From Streptomyces lavendulae subsp. lavendulae (GTDB lineage Bacteria > Actinomycetota > Actinomycetes > Streptomycetales > Streptomycetaceae), in assembly GCF_002803845.1 (NCBI RefSeq), contig NZ_CP024985.1, forward strand, positions 2,480,001 through 2,544,000: a stretch of DNA of 64,000 bases, in the 5' to 3' direction. The notes under the pieces are model-generated. The model did not search any database. It was not told where the DNA came from and saw only the letters and a list, made by a program, of their open reading frames with translations. This document shows, one piece after another, positions 52,286 through 61,145 of the stretch; position 1 is the first letter of the stretch, and each line of letters begins with the position of its first letter. Both the position numbers and the translations under genes were made by a program.

Positions 52286-52927
52286 ATGGGCACCGAGATG
52301 GGACTCCGCGAGTCCAAGAAGCAGGAGACCAGGCGGCTGATCTCCGACTGCGCGACCCGGCTCTTCATCGAGCAGGGCTTCGAGCAGACCACCATCGCCG
52401 AGATCGCCACCGCGGCCCGCGTGGCCAAGAAGACGGTGACGAACTACTTCCCGCGCAAGGAGGACCTGGCCCTCGACCACTACGAGGTCTTCACCCAGGG
52501 CCTGGCGCGCAGCGTCACGGAACGCCTGCCCGGCGAAGAACCGCTCACCGCCCTCAAACGGACGTTCCGCGCCGCGCTGCTGGAACACGACCCGGTCGTC
52601 GGTTTCACCGGACCCGCGTTCGCCCGTATGGTCGCCGACAGTCCCACCCTCACCGCCCGCCTGCGCGAACTGCACGACGAGCGCGAGGAAGCCCTGGCCG
52701 CGGCGCTCGGCGCCGCCGTCCCGGACACCACCGCGGCGATCGCCCCCCGGGCCGCCGCCGCCCTGATCTCCGCGGCGGACCGGCTGCTGTTCCGGCGCAT
52801 CCAGGAACTCACCCTGGCCGGCCACGACGACGACCGGATCGAGGCCGTCCTCCTCACGGAGGCCGACCACCTGCGCGCCCTCCTCGGAGCCGCGCTCGGC
52901 AACGACCCCACCGGCACCGTCTGGTGA
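52286..52927 (+). CDS. TetR-family regulator
   Basis: TetR repressor of 213 residues. The N-terminal HTH is typical: TRLFIEQGFEQTTIAEIATA, then VAKKTVTNYFPRKEDL. The C-terminal ligand domain is rich in Ala and Leu helices. The start could be ATG 52286 or 52298; the first is used. It probably controls itself and the divergent cupin gene through the two repeated sites upstream. Confidence 0.9.
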   Translation: MGTEMGLRESKKQETRRLISDCATRLFIEQGFEQTTIAEIATAARVAKKTVTNYFPRKEDLALDHYEVFTQGLARSVTERLPGEEPLTALKRTFRAALLEHDPVVGFTGPAFARMVADSPTLTARLRELHDEREEALAAALGAAVPDTTAAIAPRAAAALISAADRLLFRRIQELTLAGHDDDRIEAVLLTEADHLRALLGAALGNDPTGTVW

Positions 52928-52941
52928 CCCGGCCGGTCCGG

Positions 52942-53592
52942 TCAGGCGGGGTTGACCGGGAGGACGTCCGGGGAGAGGGCGCCGGCGCGGGCCGCGGCCG
53001 AGGTCATGCGGCGGCGGTGGTGGCGGCGGCACAGGACCTCGTAGCCGATCTCCCCCGCCGGGCGGTTCACGTCACCGACCACCACCTGGGCGCCCTCGAC
53101 CACCATCTCCCCGCCCACCGTGCGGGCGTTGTGCGTGGCGCGGGCCCCGCACCAGCACAGGGCCTCCACCTGGAGCTGCTCCAGGCGGTCCGCCAGCTCG
53201 ATCAGGCGCTGCGAGCCGGGGAACAGCTTCGTGCGGAAGTCCGTCGTGATCCCGAAGGCGAACACGTCCAGGCCCAGGTCGTCCACGATGCGGGCCAGCT
53301 GGTCGATCTGCTCCGGCGCGAGGAACTGCGCCTCGTCCACGATCACGTAATCGGCCTTGCCGCCCTTGGAGAGCTGCGCCACCAGGTACGCGTACAGGTC
53401 CATGCCCTCCGGCGCCTCCACCGCCTCCGTCACCAGGCCGAGGCGGGAGGACAGCTTGCCCTCCCCCGCCCGGTCGTCACGCGTGAAGATCACACCCTGC
53501 AGACCCCGCGCATCGCGGTTGTGGGCGATCTGGAGAGCCAGAGTGCTCTTTCCGCAGTCCATCGTTCCGGAGAAGAACACCAGCTCGGGCAT
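52942..53592 (-). CDS. tdk: Thymidine kinase
   Basis: Type II thymidine kinase of 216 residues for dT salvage with ATP. It shows the P-loop FFSGTMDCGKST, the lid and substrate motif VIVDEAQFLAPEQI, FGITTDFR, and zinc ligands CWCG and LCRRHH. No neighbour has a linked role. It lies 61 bp upstream of the region containing the phosphodiesterase gene end and is convergent with tetR. Confidence 0.95.
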   Translation of the reverse strand: MPELVFFSGTMDCGKSTLALQIAHNRDARGLQGVIFTRDDRAGEGKLSSRLGLVTEAVEAPEGMDLYAYLVAQLSKGGKADYVIVDEAQFLAPEQIDQLARIVDDLGLDVFAFGITTDFRTKLFPGSQRLIELADRLEQLQVEALCWCGARATHNARTVGGEMVVEGAQVVVGDVNRPAGEIGYEVLCRRHHRRRMTSAAARAGALSPDVLPVNPA

Positions 53593-53653
53593 GGGAGGTA
53601 CGGGACCTTTCAGGTCTGGGAGGGGGAAGGGGAAGCAGGGCGGGCGGGGCGGC

Positions 53654-54859
53654 TCAGGTGCGGACTTCGAGCAGCGGGACCAGCTGTTCGGCCGCGGTCA
53701 TGGAGCCGTGCATGCCGGTGAGGGCCGACTCGTTGGGCTCGTTGCGCGACGCGGTGATCGCGACGTCGGCCTGGGCCGCGGCGATCACGTCGCCGATCCG
53801 TCCGAGCACCCGCTCGTCGCACTCCCCCGGAGCCCCGAACCAGCCCAGTTCCAGGGCCTCTTCGCGGCTCGCGACCCAGAAGCGGTCGCCGAGCACCTCG
53901 CGCCACACGGTCAGGACGTCGGCCTCGGCGCCCGGTACCGCGTAGACGTGCCGGGCCCGGCCCTCGCCGCCGAGCAGGGCCACGCCCGCACCCAGCTCCC
54001 AGTCCTCGTCGAAGTCGATCCGGGAGTCCTCGTCGAAGGGGACGTCGACCATGCCGTGGTCGGCGGTCACGTACAGGGCGGTGCGCGGCGGCAGCTGCTC
54101 CGCGAGCCGCTGCACGAGCCGGTCGACGTACATGAGCTGGCCCCGCCAGGCGTCCGAGTCCACGCCGTGCCGGTGGCCGGCCCCGTCGAGCTCGCTGTAG
54201 TACGTGTACACGAGCGAGCGCTCCCCGGCGGCGAGCTGGATCGCGGCGAGGTCCATCCGCTCCTCCCCGGTCATCCGGCCGTGGAAGGTGCCGCCGCTGA
54301 GGGCGATCTGGGTGAGCGGGGTCCTCTGGAAGTTCGGTGCGGACACCTGGGCGGTGTGCACCCCGGCCGCGTCGGCGAGCTGGAACACCGTCGGGTACGG
54401 CTGCCAGGGCTTGGGCGGGGTCCACGGCTGCCAGCGGAGCTGGTTCATCAGTTCGCCGGAGGCCGGGTTGCGCACGGCGTAGCCGGGCAGGCCGTGCCGG
54501 GCGGGGGGCAGGCCGGTGCCGACGGAGGCCAGCGAGGTGGCGGTGGTCGCCGGGAAGCCCGCGGTGATCGGACGGCCGGTGCCGCCGCGGGAGCTCGCGA
54601 GGAGGGAGGTGAGGAAGGGGGCGTACTCCGGGTGGGCCTTGATCTGCTCCCAGCCCATGCCGTCGACCAGGAAGACGCAGTTCCGGTCGGCCGGGGCCAG
54701 CTCGGTGATCCCCGCGGCGAGACCGGGCACGCCCTGTCCGGCCGCCAGGGTCGGCAGCAGGTCGGCGAGGGAGCCGGTCCCGTAGTGCGGGACCGGGGCG
54801 CCGGCGAGGTCGAGGATTTCCGGGTCGTCCTGCCAGTTCGGCGGCGCGGAGTACGACAT
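53654..54859 (-). CDS. Nucleotide pyrophosphatase/phosphodiesterase-type hydrolase
   Basis: Alkaline-phosphatase-superfamily hydrolase of 401 residues. Metal and nucleophile motifs are visible: FLVDGMGWEQI, GFPATTATSLASVGTGL with the Thr nucleophile, and YVTADHGMVDVP. It has no signal peptide and so is cytoplasmic. Substrate is likely a nucleotide or phosphodiester. It overlaps the DUF5998 stop by one base (TGATG), forming a two-gene operon conserved in actinobacteria. Confidence 0.9.
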   Translation of the reverse strand: MSYSAPPNWQDDPEILDLAGAPVPHYGTGSLADLLPTLAAGQGVPGLAAGITELAPADRNCVFLVDGMGWEQIKAHPEYAPFLTSLLASSRGGTGRPITAGFPATTATSLASVGTGLPPARHGLPGYAVRNPASGELMNQLRWQPWTPPKPWQPYPTVFQLADAAGVHTAQVSAPNFQRTPLTQIALSGGTFHGRMTGEERMDLAAIQLAAGERSLVYTYYSELDGAGHRHGVDSDAWRGQLMYVDRLVQRLAEQLPPRTALYVTADHGMVDVPFDEDSRIDFDEDWELGAGVALLGGEGRARHVYAVPGAEADVLTVWREVLGDRFWVASREEALELGWFGAPGECDERVLGRIGDVIAAAQADVAITASRNEPNESALTGMHGSMTAAEQLVPLLEVRT

Positions 54860-55458
54860 CAGCGGGCGGGGGTGGCGGTCGCCGCCGTGGCTTCCGAGAG
54901 GGCCTGGGCGAAGACGAGGGTCTGGCGGACCGTCTCCGGTCCGTCGCCCGCCTCGCTGACCCGCAGGCTGAGGTCGTCGGCCGTGGAGTTGCCGGTGTAG
55001 CCGTGGTCGGAGTCGCAGTTCGGGTCGCCGCAGGCGGCGGGCTCCAGGTCGATGCGCGAGACCGCGCCCCAGCCGATGGTCAGCACGACCTCGCGCGGCA
55101 GCTGGCCCGGGGTGTAGGACTCCGGGTTGGCCACGACGCGGCTGAGGACCACGGAGGAGATGCTGGACAGCTTGACCGACTCGGTGGAGGTCGTCGCGTA
55201 CGGGGACGGGGACCCGGCGTCGGCGGCCTGCTCGTCGGTGTGGCTGACGATGAAGCGGTTGCCGGTCAGGACCAGCACGGTCACGTGCCGGCGCACCTCG
55301 TTGGAGTCGAAGGTGGTCTCCTGGTGGACCAGGTACGACGAGATCGGCTCGCCACCGACGGCGGCCTCCACCGCCTCGGCCACGAGGGCCGGGTAGTAGC
55401 CGCTGCGCTCGATCGCCGCGCGGAGCAGCCCCTGGGTCGTCGTACCGGATTTCGCCAT
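54859..55458 (-). CDS. DUF5998 protein
   Basis: Conserved actinobacterial protein of 199 residues. It contains HVTVLVLTGNRFIVSHTDEQ, EVVLTIGWGAVSRIDLEP, a Cys pair (CGDPNCDSDHGYTGN) and a helical C-terminus. Function unknown. Start ATG 55458 is used; an ATG nine bases upstream would add MDL. It is coupled to the phosphodiesterase gene. Confidence 0.85.
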   Translation of the reverse strand: MAKSGTTTQGLLRAAIERSGYYPALVAEAVEAAVGGEPISSYLVHQETTFDSNEVRRHVTVLVLTGNRFIVSHTDEQAADAGSPSPYATTSTESVKLSSISSVVLSRVVANPESYTPGQLPREVVLTIGWGAVSRIDLEPAACGDPNCDSDHGYTGNSTADDLSLRVSEAGDGPETVRQTLVFAQALSEATAATATPAR

Positions 55459-55505
55459 GAGGTCCATCCTAAGGCCCGTACGGCGTCCCCCTACCTGCCC
55501 GGCGC

Positions 55506-58322
55506 TCAGTAGCTGGGCAGGGTGCGCGGGCCGAGGTCGGTCCGGGCCGGCGGGTGGGCCACGCGGACGGTGGCGCTGAGCACGGAGAGGCCTTCCGTGG
55601 CGACGACGACCGGCTCCAGGGCGACCGCGGTCACCTCGGGGTGGTCGTCGACGAGCCGGGACAGGCGCAGCAGCAGTTCCTCCAGGGCGGGGGTGTCCAC
55701 GGGGTCGCTTCCGCGCCAGCCGAAGAGGAGCGGCGCGGTACGGATGGAGCGGATCAGCGCGGCCACGTCGCGGTCGGTGGCGGGGACCAGGCCGTGCGCG
55801 GTGTCGCCGAGGAGCTCGGAGGCGACTCCGGCGAGCCCGAAGGACAGGACGGTTCCGGCGGCGGGGTCGACGACGGCGCGGACGACGGTGTCCACCCCGC
55901 GCGGGGCCATCGCCTGGACGACGGGGAGCAGCTCGCCGGGCTTGCCGAGGGCCTCGGTGAGCTCCTCGTAGGAGCGGCGCAGCTCGGCCTCGGTGGTCAG
56001 GTCGAGACGTACGCCTCCCAGGTCCGCGCGGTGGCGCAGGTGCGGGGCGGTGGTCTTGAGGGCGACCGGGTAGCCGAGGACCCGGGCGGCGCGGACGGCG
56101 GCGTCGGGGCTCGGGGCGGGCAGGACGGGCCGGACGGGGATCCCGTAGCGGCCGAGCAGGTCGCGGGCGTCGGCCTCGTCCAGGGTCAGGGCGGTCCCCT
56201 CGGGCACGCCGTCCAGCAGGGCGGCGAGGCGGGCCGCGGCGCCGCTCTCGTCGATGTCCTCGTACTCGGGGACCTGTCCGGCCTCGGAGTTGGCCCGGCG
56301 CCACTCGGCGTACCGGACGGCCTCGGCGACGGCCTTCACGGCCCGCTCCGCGGCGGGGTAGGCCGGGATCCGGCGGGCCGCCTCCCGGGGCGCGCCGCCG
56401 GGGGCCGGGGCCTGCGCCGGTGCCGGGGCGGTGGCGGCCGTCTGGTCCGGCGCGGCGGGGCCGGGCGGGGCGGGGGGCGCGGCCCGGACGGCGGACAGGG
56501 CCTCGACCAGCTCGCTCAGCTCCACGTGGACCACCGCGACGGGCTTGCCGGGCACCTCGGCCGCGGCCTGCCGCAGCGCCTCCGCGAGGTCGTCGGCGAG
56601 CGTGCGCTCGCTCACCCACGGGATGGCGTTGACGACAACGGTGTCGCAGTCGTCCGAGGCCAGGGCGGCGGACAGGGCGGCGCGGAAGTCGGCCGGGGTG
56701 GCGGCGGTGGTCAGGTCCTGCGGGGGCAGCGGGCGCAGCCCCTCGGTCAGGCAGGCGTCGTAGGTGAGCACGCCGAGGGACTCGGAATTGCCGAGGATGG
56801 CCACGCGGGGGCCCGCCGGGAGGGGCTGTCCGGCCAGCAGCAGGCCGACGTCCACGAGCTCGGTGACGGTGTCGACGCGGATGACGCCGGCCTGCCGGAG
56901 CAGGTCGGAGACCGTGGTGTCGGGGAGCCGGGTGCCGGGGACGAGGTGTCCCGCGGGGGTGTGCCGGCCGCCGCGGGCGACGACCACCGGCTTGACGGCG
57001 GCCGTGCGGCGGGCGAGGCGGGTGAACTTGCGCGGGTTCCCGAGGGTTTCCAGGTACAGCAGGGCCACGTCGGTGGCCTCGTCGTCGTACCAGTACTGGA
57101 GGATGTCGTTGCCGGAGACGTCCGCCCGGTTCCCGGCGGAGACGAAGGACGACAGCCCCTCGCCGCGCCGCAGCAGTCCGGACAGCAGGGCGATCCCGAT
57201 GGCGCCGGACTGGGTGAACAGGCCGATCCGTCCGCGGGCGGTGGCGGGGGCCGGGGCGAGGGAGGCGTTGAGTTCCACGGCGGGGGCGGTGTTGATCACC
57301 CCGAAGGCGTTGGGGCCGATCAGGCGCATCCCGTAGGAGCGGACCTGGCGGACCAGTTCCCGCTGGCGGGCCAGTCCGGCGGGGCCGCTCTCGCCGTACC
57401 CGGCCGAGAGCACCACCAGGCCCTGTACGCCGTGCTCCCCGCAGGCGGCGACCGCGTCGGGGACCCGCTCGGCGGGGACGGCGATCACGGCGAGGTCGAC
57501 CGGGGCGTTGATGTCGGCGACGGTGCGGTAGGCCCGTACGCCGTCCAGCAGGTCCCCCTCCATGCCGGGGGCGCGGGCCTCGTTGACGGCGTAGAGGTGT
57601 CCGTGGAAGCCGCCGTCGCGCAGGTTGCGCAGGGTGGCGGAGCCCACGCCGGATCCGGAGCGGCTGACGCCGACCACCGCGACGGAGCCGGGGGCCAGCA
57701 GGCGCTGTACGGAGCGGGCCTCGGCGCGCTGCTCGCGGGCCCGCTGGACGGCGAGGGACTCGGCGGTGGGTTCGAGGTCGAGGGTGAGGTGGACGGAGCC
57801 TTCCTCGAAGCTGCGCTTCTGCTGGTAGCCGACGTCCGTGAACACCTTGATCATCTTGGTGTTGGCGGGCAGCACCTCGGCGGCGAACCGGCGGATGCCG
57901 CGTTCGCGGGCCACCGCGCCGATGTGCTCCAGCAGGGCGGAGGCCACCCCGCGGCCCTGGTGGGCGTCCTGGACGAGGAAGGCCACCTCGGCCTCGTCGG
58001 CGGGCGCGGAGGCGGGACGGCCGTCGGGGCCGATGCGGTCGAAGCGGACGGTGCCGATGAACTCTCCGCCGATGGTCGCGGCGAGGCCCACGCGGTCGAC
58101 GTAGTCGTGGTGCGTGAAGCGGTGCACGTCGCGGTCGGAGAGGCGGGGGTAGGGGGCGAAGAACCGGTAGTACTTCGACTCGTCCGAGACCTGCTCGTAG
58201 AAGCTGACCAGCCGGCCCGCGTCCTCGGTGGTGATGGGGCGGATCCGGGCGGTGCCGCCGTCGCGCAGCACGACGTCCGCTTCCCAGTGGGCCGGGTACG
58301 AGGGGTCCGACGCGGTGGTCAT
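55506..58322 (-). CDS. GNAT acetyltransferase fused to an ADP-forming acyl-CoA-synthetase-like protein
   Basis: Fusion protein of 938 residues. The N-terminal GNAT domain (about 1-190) carries VQDAHQGRGVASALLEHIG for acetyl-CoA binding. Next are the CoA-binding domain (VAVVGVSRSGSGVGSATLRN), a succinyl-CoA-ligase-like region (GRIGLFTQSGAIGIALLSGL), a low-complexity linker near 640-665 and a C-terminal ATP-grasp domain (DLLGRYGIPVRPVLPAPSP). Architectures of this kind are Pat/Gcn5-type protein lysine acetyltransferases. The catalytic histidine of active synthetases lies in SHTGALAG; here the region reads AGHLVPGTRLPD, altered though a His remains, so synthetase activity is doubtful. It is divergent from ptsH. 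Confidence 0.88.
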   Translation of the reverse strand: MTTASDPSYPAHWEADVVLRDGGTARIRPITTEDAGRLVSFYEQVSDESKYYRFFAPYPRLSDRDVHRFTHHDYVDRVGLAATIGGEFIGTVRFDRIGPDGRPASAPADEAEVAFLVQDAHQGRGVASALLEHIGAVARERGIRRFAAEVLPANTKMIKVFTDVGYQQKRSFEEGSVHLTLDLEPTAESLAVQRAREQRAEARSVQRLLAPGSVAVVGVSRSGSGVGSATLRNLRDGGFHGHLYAVNEARAPGMEGDLLDGVRAYRTVADINAPVDLAVIAVPAERVPDAVAACGEHGVQGLVVLSAGYGESGPAGLARQRELVRQVRSYGMRLIGPNAFGVINTAPAVELNASLAPAPATARGRIGLFTQSGAIGIALLSGLLRRGEGLSSFVSAGNRADVSGNDILQYWYDDEATDVALLYLETLGNPRKFTRLARRTAAVKPVVVARGGRHTPAGHLVPGTRLPDTTVSDLLRQAGVIRVDTVTELVDVGLLLAGQPLPAGPRVAILGNSESLGVLTYDACLTEGLRPLPPQDLTTAATPADFRAALSAALASDDCDTVVVNAIPWVSERTLADDLAEALRQAAAEVPGKPVAVVHVELSELVEALSAVRAAPPAPPGPAAPDQTAATAPAPAQAPAPGGAPREAARRIPAYPAAERAVKAVAEAVRYAEWRRANSEAGQVPEYEDIDESGAAARLAALLDGVPEGTALTLDEADARDLLGRYGIPVRPVLPAPSPDAAVRAARVLGYPVALKTTAPHLRHRADLGGVRLDLTTEAELRRSYEELTEALGKPGELLPVVQAMAPRGVDTVVRAVVDPAAGTVLSFGLAGVASELLGDTAHGLVPATDRDVAALIRSIRTAPLLFGWRGSDPVDTPALEELLLRLSRLVDDHPEVTAVALEPVVVATEGLSVLSATVRVAHPPARTDLGPRTLPSY

Positions 58323-58493
58323 GGAGCCACCCTAAGGGGCGATGCGCCCCGGTGGACGGGCGTGCCCGACGGGTGGGACCGCATGCGCGCGGCGGATACG
58401 ACACACCGGGGCGAACCAGTGCAAGCTGGGGAGGGTCGAACGGCGGTGGATCCGGGCCGGAAGTCGGTCCGAGCAGTCCGGGTGTCGTGAGAG

Positions 58494-58509
58494 ACTGGTC
58501 TAGACAACC
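58494..58509 (+). promoter_or_regulatory. DasR-responsive-element-like site upstream of ptsH
   Basis: ACTGGTCTAGACAACC closely matches the DasR operator consensus ACTGGTCTAGACCACT, including the palindromic core TGGTCTAGACA. It ends 23 bp before the ptsH ATG. In S. coelicolor DasR controls PTS genes including ptsH through such sites; DasR is released by glucosamine-6-phosphate. Confidence 0.8.
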
Positions 58510-58532
58510 GTAAGAACCTGAAGGGCATCACC

Positions 58533-58814
58533 ATGGCAGAGCGCCGCGTCAACGTCGGCTGGGCCGAGGGCCTGCACGCTCGTCCCGCCTCGATCTTCGT
58601 CCGCGCGACGACCGCTTCCGGCGTCCCGGTGACCATCGCGAAGGCGGGCGGCGACCCCGTCAACGCCGCGTCCATGCTGGCGGTCCTGGGCCTGGGCGCC
58701 CAGGGCGGCGAGGAGATCGTGCTCGCTTCCGAGGCCGACGGCGCGGACGCCGCGCTGGACCGCCTCGCGAAGCTGGTCGCCGAGGGCCTTGAGGAGCTCC
58801 CGGAGACCGTCTGA
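58533..58814 (+). CDS. ptsH: Phosphocarrier protein HPr
   Basis: PTS phosphocarrier of 93 residues which relays phosphate from enzyme I to the sugar-specific EIIA. The active-site motif GLHARPAS with the phosphorylatable His is present, as is the ASMLAVLGLGAQGGEE region around the equivalent of Ser46. The preceding dre-like site links it to N-acetylglucosamine signalling. Confidence 0.96.
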   Translation: MAERRVNVGWAEGLHARPASIFVRATTASGVPVTIAKAGGDPVNAASMLAVLGLGAQGGEEIVLASEADGADAALDRLAKLVAEGLEELPETV

Positions 58815-58833
58815 CCCTTCGGGTCCGGTACCC

Positions 58834-58872
58834 GTGAAGCCGCAGTCCCCCACCCCGGGACTGCGGCTTCAC
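58834..58872 (+). terminator. Rho-independent terminator of ptsH
   Basis: A perfect 16-bp stem GTGAAGCCGCAGTCCC (58834-58849) pairs with 58857-58872 and is followed by TGTTTT. It lies 20 nt after the ptsH stop. Confidence 0.88.
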
Positions 58873-59082
58873 TGTTTTCCGTACGGTTTTCCGCCCCGCC
58901 CGGCCGCGCGCATTCACCGCTACGGACCGACCACGGGAATTCAGCCGCCCGAATTGGGCGCCGCAGGAATTCCCACCCAGGAATTCAAGGACGGCAGGAC
59001 GGCGGGCGGAATCACCTGTGGCCGGAAAGCGCGCACGCCGCATTCGCCCGCCCGGCATATCCCTTTGTATACGCCGGGATTG

Positions 59083-59748
59083 TTAATGCCGGCCGCTCGC
59101 CGTGTGTACGGCAGGTTGCGAAGTCCTCACCCGCGGCCGGTGCGCCGCGGCCGCCCGTTCCGCGTGCTGCGCGGTGAGGGCCGCGGCCCGCTCCGCGTCC
59201 CCGCGCGCCACCGCGTCGACGATCGCCGCGTGCTCCGCCCAGGAGTCCACGGGCCGCGCCGGGGCCTCCACCACGTACATCCAGGCGATCTTGTGCCGGG
59301 TCTGGGTGAGCAGGGCGATCAGCCCGGGGCTGCCGGACGCCTGGGCCAGCGTCTCGTGGAACCAGCCCCCCAGGGCCCGCAGGTCCTCTCCCTGCGCCTT
59401 GCGGGCCCGCTCCCGGCCCAGCCTGACCAGCCCGCGCAGGACCTTCAGGTGGGCCTCGGTGCGCCGGCGGGCGGCCCGTGAGGCGGCCAGCGGCTCCAGC
59501 AGCATCCGCAGCTCCAGGAGGTCGGCGGCCTCCTGCGCCGTCGGCTCGGCCACACAGGCGCCGGCGTGCCGACGGGTGGTGACGAAGCCCTCGGACTCCA
59601 GGGTGCGCAGCGCCTCGCGGACGGGGACCCGGGAGACGCCGTAGCGGCGGGCCAGGACTTCCTCGGTCAGCCGGCCCCCCGGCCCGAAGAAACCGGAGAC
59701 GATGTCGTCGCGGATCGCTGTGCATACCGCGTGCGCAGGAATACGCAA
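59083..59748 (-). CDS. GntR-family regulator, FadR (FCD) subfamily
   Basis: Transcription factor of 221 residues. The N-terminal winged helix (LTEEVLARRYGVSRVPVREA, LRTLESEGFVTTRRHAG) is followed by an FCD effector domain with the His/Asp metal ligands typical of FadR/VanR members (about 80-215). The regulated pathway is unknown, since no catabolic gene is adjacent. This is not DasR (HutC subfamily). A 7-bp inverted repeat lies 52 bp upstream. Confidence 0.92.
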   Translation of the reverse strand: MRIPAHAVCTAIRDDIVSGFFGPGGRLTEEVLARRYGVSRVPVREALRTLESEGFVTTRRHAGACVAEPTAQEAADLLELRMLLEPLAASRAARRRTEAHLKVLRGLVRLGRERARKAQGEDLRALGGWFHETLAQASGSPGLIALLTQTRHKIAWMYVVEAPARPVDSWAEHAAIVDAVARGDAERAAALTAQHAERAAAAHRPRVRTSQPAVHTASGRH

Positions 59749-59799
59749 GGCCGGACCTCCGCAGGATTAACCGCCGGCACCGTCGCCGGATTCTTGACC

Positions 59800-59822
59800 G
59801 TGCTGCGACTCTATTGCAGCAC
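59800..59822. promoter_or_regulatory. Inverted repeat upstream of the GntR gene
   Basis: GTGCTGC-N9-GCAGCAC (59800-59806 with 59816-59822) lies 52-74 bp before the gntR start. It does not have the usual TNGTNNNACNA form of FadR-type operators, so it is only a weak candidate for autoregulation. Confidence 0.35.
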
Positions 59823-59878
59823 ACGATAATTTCCGATGACGGCCCGATATCCGAAACATTTCACTGCGCCGGGGGACG

Positions 59879-59917
59879 CGAAGAAGGCCCCGGCTCGGAG
59901 AGCCGGGGCCTTCTTCG
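59879..59917 (-). terminator. Terminator of the M23 peptidase gene
   Basis: A perfect 18-bp stem CGAAGAAGGCCCCGGCTC (59879-59896) pairs with 59900-59917 around a 3-nt loop. It lies 28 nt past the peptidase stop. Confidence 0.88.
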
Positions 59918-59945
59918 TACTGCCGCAGTGCGCGGTGCGTGCGAG

Positions 59946-60746
59946 TCAGATGCCCACGCCGTGCTGGCGCAGGTACGCCAGCGGGTTGATGTCCGTGCCG
60001 TAGGTGGCGCCGGTGCGGGCCTCGAAGTGCAGGTGCGGGCCGCTGGAGTTGCCCGTGGAGCCCGACAGGCCGATCTGCTGGCCCGGGGTGACGGTCTCGC
60101 CGACGGAGACGCTCAGCGAGAGCAGGTGCCCGTACTGGGTGTACGTACCGTCGTTGTGCTTGATGACGATGTTGTTGCCGTACGCGCCGCCCCAGCCCGC
60201 CTCGACGATGGTGCCCGCGCCGACGGCGTGGACCGTGGTGCCCTCGTCCGCGTGGAAGTCGATGCCCGTGTGGCTGCCGGAGGACCACATGCCGCCACCC
60301 GCGCCGTACTGGGTGCTGACGTAGGAGCCGTCGACGGGGGCCACGAAGGTGTTGAGGCGCTTGCGGGCCTCCTCGCGGGCGGCGCGCTCGGCGGCCTCGC
60401 GCTCGGTCTTCTCCTTGGCCTCGGCGGCCCGCTTGGCCTCGGAGGCCCGCTGCTTGGCGTCGGCCTCGGCCTGGGCCTGGGCGGCGACGGCCTCGGCGGC
60501 GACCTGCTGGGACTCGGCCTGGACCTCGATGTCGTCCTGGAGGCCGTCGGCGACGACGACGGCGTTCTGGCCGGTGTCCTCGACGGAGGGGGCGCTGTTG
60601 TCCGCGGCGAAGGCCGGGGCTGCAACGGCGGCGACCACACCCGTGGTGGCGAGGGCGGCTATGCCGGCGTAGCCGGCGGTCTTGCGGCTCAGACGGCTGG
60701 AACCACGGTGCTTGCCGGGAGCGGCGGTACGACTGCCAAACGCCAT
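59946..60746 (-). CDS. Secreted M23 (LytM-type) peptidase
   Basis: Secreted peptidoglycan endopeptidase of 266 residues. A long signal peptide (basic start, then AGIAALATTGVVAAVAAPAFA) is cleaved near residue 47. A coiled-coil rich in Ala, Glu and Arg spans 70-130, and the M23 domain has zinc ligands in SHTGIDFHA and in GPHLHFE. It cuts peptide cross-links during growth or germination. The 5' leader contains a ydaO-type riboswitch, so expression should respond to c-di-AMP, as for other Streptomyces cell-wall hydrolases. Confidence 0.94.
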   Translation of the reverse strand: MAFGSRTAAPGKHRGSSRLSRKTAGYAGIAALATTGVVAAVAAPAFAADNSAPSVEDTGQNAVVVADGLQDDIEVQAESQQVAAEAVAAQAQAEADAKQRASEAKRAAEAKEKTEREAAERAAREEARKRLNTFVAPVDGSYVSTQYGAGGGMWSSGSHTGIDFHADEGTTVHAVGAGTIVEAGWGGAYGNNIVIKHNDGTYTQYGHLLSLSVSVGETVTPGQQIGLSGSTGNSSGPHLHFEARTGATYGTDINPLAYLRQHGVGI

Positions 60747-60769
60747 GAAGGGGCTGGTCCTTTCCTTCC

Positions 60770-60918
60770 CTCTCGCCTACCGGGTTAGCTGACGGGTTCG
60801 GAGCAGGAAGGTCTCCTACGGGCCCCTCTTGCGAGGTGGTCCGATTCACCCCAGGGACACATGTGGGTCCCCGGCTCCCCAGGCTCGCGCCTGACGGGGA
60901 CTCGGCGATTGCTGCCCG
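60770..60918 (-). ncRNA. ydaO-yuaA c-di-AMP riboswitch
   Basis: The leader of the M23 gene carries the conserved blocks of the ydaO class in order: GAGTCCCCGTCAGGCGCGAG, GGGGAGCCGGGGACCCA, CTGGGGTGAATCGG, CCGTAGGAGACCTTCC, then CTCCGAACCCGTCAGCTAAC and CCGGTAGGC. These are the residues that bind two c-di-AMP molecules in known structures. In Streptomyces this class precedes cell-wall hydrolase genes; ligand binding lowers expression. The boundaries are approximate. Confidence 0.92.
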
Positions 60919-61057
60919 GTGCCGCGAGTGCGGCGCGCACAACTGACGGACAGCAAGGGCGACGCTAGGCGGATCATCAGTCGATCGCCAAACAGACGAG
61001 CGCTTTTGTTGCGTACGCCACACCGCATAACCGCAACCACGGCGGTAAAGCGGACAA

Positions 61058-61092
61058 AAGGGGTCCCGGCGGTGACACTGCCGGGACCCCTT
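61058..61092 (-). terminator. Terminator of the M16 peptidase operon
   Basis: A perfect 13-bp stem AAGGGGTCCCGGC (61058-61070) pairs with 61080-61092. It lies 54 nt past the end of the second M16 gene on the minus strand. Confidence 0.82.
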
Positions 61093-61145
61093 GTCGTACT
61101 CCGGTGCCAGGGGGTCTTCAGCCCCGAACACCGACGCCACGGACG

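Noticed and set aside
55554..58490. Plus-strand open frame of 978 codons opposite the GNAT/synthetase gene
   Set aside because: Shadow of the GC-rich gene on the other strand; the opposite frame has clear GNAT, CoA-binding and ATP-grasp motifs.
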